Assembly: GCF_946479755.1 (NCBI RefSeq)
Contig: NZ_CAMLHC010000008.1
Span: forward strand, 124,001 to 188,000
Origin: an uncultured Chitinophaga sp.
GTDB lineage: Bacteria > Bacteroidota > Bacteroidia > Chitinophagales > Chitinophagaceae
Direction: 5' to 3'
DNA length: 64,000 nucleotides
Position numbers and translations under genes: made by a program. A model generated the notes under the pieces. That model saw only the letters and a program-made list of their open reading frames with translations, was not told the origin of the DNA and made no database searches. How positions within the stretch are numbered: position 1 is the stretch's first letter; each line of letters opens with the position of its first letter. This document shows, piece by piece, positions 60,497-64,000 of this stretch.

Positions 60497-63003
60497 CAGA
60501 ACTGCAATTTAAAGCTGCCAAATACGCCGAATTTTTTGTTGGCTGGTTCATCCGGCAGCACATCGGGAGCTACGCGCCAGATAAAATCCACCCGCAGGAA
60601 TTTGAAGATATTTTCGATGCCGGTGCCCACTTCCAGGTAAGGGTTTCCCTGTAGGGTGCGGAAAGGATAACCGTTATAGAGGTTCAGCTGTTTATTGGAT
60701 TCAGACAGGGAACCGACTACGCCTTTGGCGGTCCAGAACTGGCGCCATTTCAGCTTTTTGATGAGCGGGATATATCCGAAGATACCGTTTCCGATAGTAT
60801 GTTCCACGTTAAAACCTACATATTGGTCGCTGAGGAACTCGAAGCGGTTCATCATGTTGAAGGCGTATTTGTTGTAGTAGTAGATCTCGTTGCCGGGATG
60901 CACTTCGAGCGAAGTATAAGGCACGGTGCCGAAGATCTTACCACCAAAAACGTTATAGTACAGGGAGCCGAAAGGAGGCAGTTTCACATAGTCGGACACG
61001 CTGAGGGATAAACGCTGATACTGCTGACCGCTGTTGAGGACACCCGGGATACCCATAGCGTACTTCAGCTCCGTGATGGGGTATTTACTGCCAAGGCTGA
61101 TCCGGTAGTAATTGCCTTCCAGGAATTGTTCATGGAAAGCCCAGCGGAGTTTCAGTTCCACTTCTGTGGTGGTGAGCGGATCGCGGCTGCTGACAATTTT
61201 GGGATAGAATTCGGCGGTTGGCAGTGGCTCGTAAGGTCTGGCCTGTTTGTGCAACAGGGTGATCTGATGAGAGAAACCGCTGTAATATTCTTTGAAGAAC
61301 TCCAGCCGTTGTTCCTGTATCATGAGGAACTTCTGCGGGATGCCGCCTTTACGGATGGCGAGGGTAAAGATGTTATCAGTACCTACTTCATCATAGTAAT
61401 GGGAACCGTTGTCCAGGTCTTTCGTATAGGCGCCGTAGAGGTACATCCGCGGGTGTCGTTTCAGCAGCCAGAGAGCGGACATTTTGCCCTTATATACGTT
61501 GTCCTTAAAGCCATAGGCCAGGTACCCGTACAGGTACAGGTCTTTGTTGAATTTCGGCGTGGTGCCGAGGTCCAGCCGCAGCCGGAACCCTTCCAGCCGG
61601 TTCTGGGAAAAGAGGTAATAGTAAGGGCCCCATTCGATAGGCCCGAACGGTTTATAACCGGTGGCCAGGAAGCGGATGGTATTGGAGTATTTCTGGAAGA
61701 GGGGCATCCGCTGGAGGGTGTCGATCATTTTGTAGATACCCATCTCATTTTTACTGAGGCTGTCAGGGCGGTTGTCGACCCAGAAAGATTCCTTGCGGAC
61801 GCGGGCGCTGTCGAGGACTACGACGGCCTCCGGGTATTTTTTGTCACCGAAGATGTTGGTGGCGGCGGTGTCATTGGTAACGACATTGTCGTAGGTAGTG
61901 CTTTTGCGGCCGATAAAGTCGAAGGTCTTGCCCGGTTTGGGGCTGGGCGCCCAGAAATCGGCCACGAACTTGTCTTTATAGAGGAACCAGGTGCTGTCGG
62001 GCAGCTGCCGGAATTCCTGTACCATGCTCACGCGGCGGACGAAGTTGATATTGGCATCTTTTGGAACAGACATCGTGGCTTTCATCACCGCGTAGGTGGT
62101 GTCATGCACCCAGATATCGCCGATGAAAGTGTTCTCCCCTTTTCGTTTAGGCGTGAAATTAAGTTTGATGAACCGCTGACTGCTGATGTATTGCGTGTCA
62201 GCTATTTTATAGTCGTAGTAAAAGGCGCCGTTGTGGTGGATGGGGCTGACGAACTGCTTGTCAAATACCGGGATGAAATTATTGTAAACGTTGATATTCT
62301 GGTACATGCCGCCAAGGAACTTCGTCACGCTTTCGTTGTCGATGCCGGATGTGCGGGCGGCTTTGATGATTTCTTTTGTTTTGCGGGGATTGGACTGAAA
62401 ATAATAATCCGACAGCGATTCCGTCAGGAAGATGGGTAAAAACGGTTTGTCTTCCGAGGTGCTGTCGATATTATTAAGGATGAAGGCGAAGGGTTTGGTG
62501 AACCGGTTTTTGGACAGTTTTTCCTTGTTCAGGTTTTTCATGTCCAGTTCCAGTTTGTTGTATACTTCGTATTTATAGTTGTCCAGCCGGTTGTAGTTAT
62601 TTTCCGGTTTATGTTTGACGATCTGTTTGAGGAGGATCAGGGCGAAGTTAACGTTGGCTTTGATTTCGTATGTTTTCAGGGATACGTCGGAGCGGGTGAC
62701 TTCAAAGTTGATGGTCTGTTCTTTTAGTGCCCGGTCGACCGGCATTTTAAGAATGGTATATCCCATTACCCTGACCAGTAGCGAATCTGACGGGATAACA
62801 TTTAACTCAAATAAAAACTTTCCTTCAGCGTTGCTAACCATACCGGTCTGCGTGCCATCAAACTGAAGGGTAGCGAAGGGGATGATTTCCTGTGAGTGCG
62901 CATCTCTCACTGTTCCACTGACCTTATATTGCTGCGCCTTCAATTCCGTACACCAAACGCTTATGCCTATTAGGACTGCTATAATTCTTTTCCAACCAAA
63001 CAT
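60496..63003 (-). CDS. DUF5686 outer-membrane protein with carboxypeptidase-D-like domain
   Basis: 835 residues from the ATG at 63003, which gives a proper signal peptide (MFGWKRIIAVLIGISVWCTELKAQ shown only by its end, TELKAQ); the longer frame to 63138 would overlap the divergent promoter and is rejected. A carboxypeptidase-D-like beta-sandwich (about 25-105: VSGTVRDAHSQEIIPFATLQF, shown in part) leads into the long DUF5686 region, a predicted barrel ending in an aromatic-rich strand (FGVFGSFKLQF). Likely located in the outer membrane. Function unknown in the family. A one-mismatch -7 box TAATATTG lies 9 nt upstream at 63013-63020. Confidence 0.87.
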   Translation of the reverse strand: MFGWKRIIAVLIGISVWCTELKAQQYKVSGTVRDAHSQEIIPFATLQFDGTQTGMVSNAEGKFLFELNVIPSDSLLVRVMGYTILKMPVDRALKEQTINFEVTRSDVSLKTYEIKANVNFALILLKQIVKHKPENNYNRLDNYKYEVYNKLELDMKNLNKEKLSKNRFTKPFAFILNNIDSTSEDKPFLPIFLTESLSDYYFQSNPRKTKEIIKAARTSGIDNESVTKFLGGMYQNINVYNNFIPVFDKQFVSPIHHNGAFYYDYKIADTQYISSQRFIKLNFTPKRKGENTFIGDIWVHDTTYAVMKATMSVPKDANINFVRRVSMVQEFRQLPDSTWFLYKDKFVADFWAPSPKPGKTFDFIGRKSTTYDNVVTNDTAATNIFGDKKYPEAVVVLDSARVRKESFWVDNRPDSLSKNEMGIYKMIDTLQRMPLFQKYSNTIRFLATGYKPFGPIEWGPYYYLFSQNRLEGFRLRLDLGTTPKFNKDLYLYGYLAYGFKDNVYKGKMSALWLLKRHPRMYLYGAYTKDLDNGSHYYDEVGTDNIFTLAIRKGGIPQKFLMIQEQRLEFFKEYYSGFSHQITLLHKQARPYEPLPTAEFYPKIVSSRDPLTTTEVELKLRWAFHEQFLEGNYYRISLGSKYPITELKYAMGIPGVLNSGQQYQRLSLSVSDYVKLPPFGSLYYNVFGGKIFGTVPYTSLEVHPGNEIYYYNKYAFNMMNRFEFLSDQYVGFNVEHTIGNGIFGYIPLIKKLKWRQFWTAKGVVGSLSESNKQLNLYNGYPFRTLQGNPYLEVGTGIENIFKFLRVDFIWRVAPDVLPDEPANKKFGVFGSFKLQF

Positions 63004-63088
63004 ATCTGACAACAATATTAGAGTATTTAACGCTAATCTGTATAGTTGCTTACCTGAAGGTAACGCAGTTATGACGAAAAAAATATAT

Positions 63089-63118
63089 TTTGAATTAACA
63101 GAAATTATTTTAGCTTTG
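63089..63118 (+). promoter_or_regulatory. Promoter of the membrane protein / regulator operon
   Basis: TTTG (63089-63092), an 18-bp spacer and TAGCTTTG (63111-63118) match the Bacteroidota consensus exactly. The ATG at 63140 follows 21 nt later, fixing that start against the longer frame from 62882. Confidence 0.75.
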
Positions 63119-63139
63119 TATTGCAAAGTGCTTTTCACT

Positions 63140-63784
63140 ATGACGGAAGATCAACAACATCTGCAGACGTTAACGGACATCAAGCGTATCATGGAGCGCA
63201 GCAGCCGGTTTATTTCGCTGAGCGGGCTGAGTGGCGTGTCTGCGGGACTGTGCGCCCTGGTGGGCGCCTGGCTGGCGCGTGTTTGGCTGGTGGCTTATTA
63301 TGAGCGCTGGGACAGCACCGGTGTGTACAGTGATGCGGATTATGCTGATCTGAAGTTTAAGTTGATCGTAACAGCGCTGGTGGTGATGGTGGCGGCGGTA
63401 AGCGGAGGCCTTTTCTTCACCTGGCGGAGGGCAAGGCGGAACAACCTGCCCATATGGGATGTGACCACCCGCAAGGTGCTGATCAACCTTTGTATCCCGC
63501 TGGCGGCAGGCGGCGCTTTTGCAGCCGGACTGTTATACAATCACATGGAAGCGCTGGTAGCTCCCACCTGCCTGGTGTTTTATGGCCTGGCGCTGGTAAA
63601 CGCCAGTAAGTACACGCTGCCGGAATTACGTTACCTGGGCGTCCTGGAAGTCCTGCTGGGCATCGCCAACCTTTTTCTTTTGCGTAAAGGACTTTATTTT
63701 TGGGCAGCAGGGTTTGGTGCACTGCACATTATTTATGGTATTGCCATGTGGTTGAAATATGAGAGAAAGGGAAGCATTCAATAA
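63140..63784 (+). CDS. Polytopic membrane protein of unknown function, paired with a winged-helix regulator
   Basis: 214 residues from the ATG at 63140. After an amphipathic N-terminus (TEDQQHLQTLTDIKRIMERSS) there are six likely membrane helices (about 30-48, 72-92, 113-133, 140-158, 164-180, 185-203). The form is common in Bacteroidota just before a small winged-helix gene; the pair may be a membrane sensor and regulator, which is inferred from gene order only. The next ATG is 5 bp after the stop. Confidence 0.8.
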   Translation: MTEDQQHLQTLTDIKRIMERSSRFISLSGLSGVSAGLCALVGAWLARVWLVAYYERWDSTGVYSDADYADLKFKLIVTALVVMVAAVSGGLFFTWRRARRNNLPIWDVTTRKVLINLCIPLAAGGAFAAGLLYNHMEALVAPTCLVFYGLALVNASKYTLPELRYLGVLEVLLGIANLFLLRKGLYFWAAGFGALHIIYGIAMWLKYERKGSIQ

Positions 63785-63789
63785 TTAGC

Positions 63790-64000
63790 ATGAATCCGAT
63801 CGGTAATTTAAACAAGATATTTGAGAGCCGCATCCGACTGGGTGTAATGAGTGTCTTAATGGTAAATAACGAGGTCAATTTTAATGACCTTAAACAGATG
63901 CTGGAGGTAACCGACGGCAATCTGGCTTCCCACCTCAATACGCTGGAAGAAAATGGCTATATCAAAGTATACAAGGGGTTTATTGGCCGTAAAACCAATA
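63790..64000 (+). CDS. Winged-helix transcriptional regulator (3' partial)
   Basis: The first 70 residues are in the window. They form a DNA-binding winged helix of the HTH_34/MarR-like kind: FESRIRLGVMSVLMVNN, FNDLKQMLEVTDGNLASHL (recognition helix) and LEENGYIKVYKGFIGRK leading into the wing. It starts 5 bp after the membrane-protein stop and is cotranscribed with it. The rest of the gene lies beyond the window. Confidence 0.85.
   Translation, partial: MNPIGNLNKIFESRIRLGVMSVLMVNNEVNFNDLKQMLEVTDGNLASHLNTLEENGYIKVYKGFIGRKTN

Noticed and set aside
1..64000. CRISPR arrays, tRNA/rRNA genes, prophage or integrase modules
   Set aside because: No regularly spaced repeat series, no tRNA-like cloverleaf flanked by integrase genes and no phage structural gene was seen in any gap.

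Overview
The window reads as a chromosomal segment of a Bacteroidota bacterium, most likely a Chitinophaga-like member of the Chitinophagaceae. The evidence is four SusC/SusD pairs, many short-signal lipoproteins, TAnnTTTG promoter boxes (the -7 element of the Bacteroidota primary sigma factor) placed 15-30 nt before start codons, several TTG starts, and Bacteroidota-type neighbours such as ftsH next to a LUD-domain gene, a MoxR/DUF58/BatA operon and a DUF5686 protein. Genus is an inference; no rRNA or tRNA gene is visible.

Layout. 1-10 kb is housekeeping: a membrane glycosyltransferase cut by the window edge, birA (minus), then rsfS, ftsH, a LutC-like LUD gene, lpxH (plus), recO (minus) and a large MMPL/RND-type exporter closed by a strong terminator. 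At 10.1-10.8 kb stands an intact IS1595/IS1016-like transposase homologue whose catalytic residues appear to be replaced. From 11.3 to 32.4 kb four susC-susD pairs follow on the plus strand (the second with an extra surface lipoprotein). Each transcription unit has a long AT-rich leader and three of the four end in clear hairpin terminators. No polysaccharide-degrading enzyme, sigma/anti-sigma pair or sensor kinase accompanies them, so their substrates cannot be read from context.

32.5-57 kb is again conserved core: a TlpA-like thiol-disulfide lipoprotein, gatB, an ALDH3-type aldehyde dehydrogenase, a double-PDZ protein, alaS, an M23 peptidase, a MerR regulator, a cysteine-less thioredoxin-like protein, an MscS channel, an amidohydrolase, prfA, an OmpA-like lipoprotein, a VanZ protein, gcvH, a peptidyl-prolyl isomerase, the moxR-DUF58-batD-like-batA operon, rsgA, two tiny tandem lipoproteins below usual ORF cut-offs, a gamma-carbonic anhydrase-like protein and a class III aminotransferase.

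58-60.5 kb is an AT-rich accessory patch of unknown lipoproteins, one of them frameshifted, next to a deletion-scarred IS256-family transposase fossil with recognisable terminal repeats. The window closes with a DUF5686 outer-membrane protein translationally coupled to a small unknown gene, and a membrane protein followed by a winged-helix regulator cut by the edge.

No complete new defence or mobile system is present. The observations I consider most worth following are the probable domesticated transposase beside the susCD array, the shared 5' block of the susC paralogues, the tandem GCP lipoproteins, the large palindromic intergenic element near 46.8 kb, and the decayed patch at 58-60 kb.
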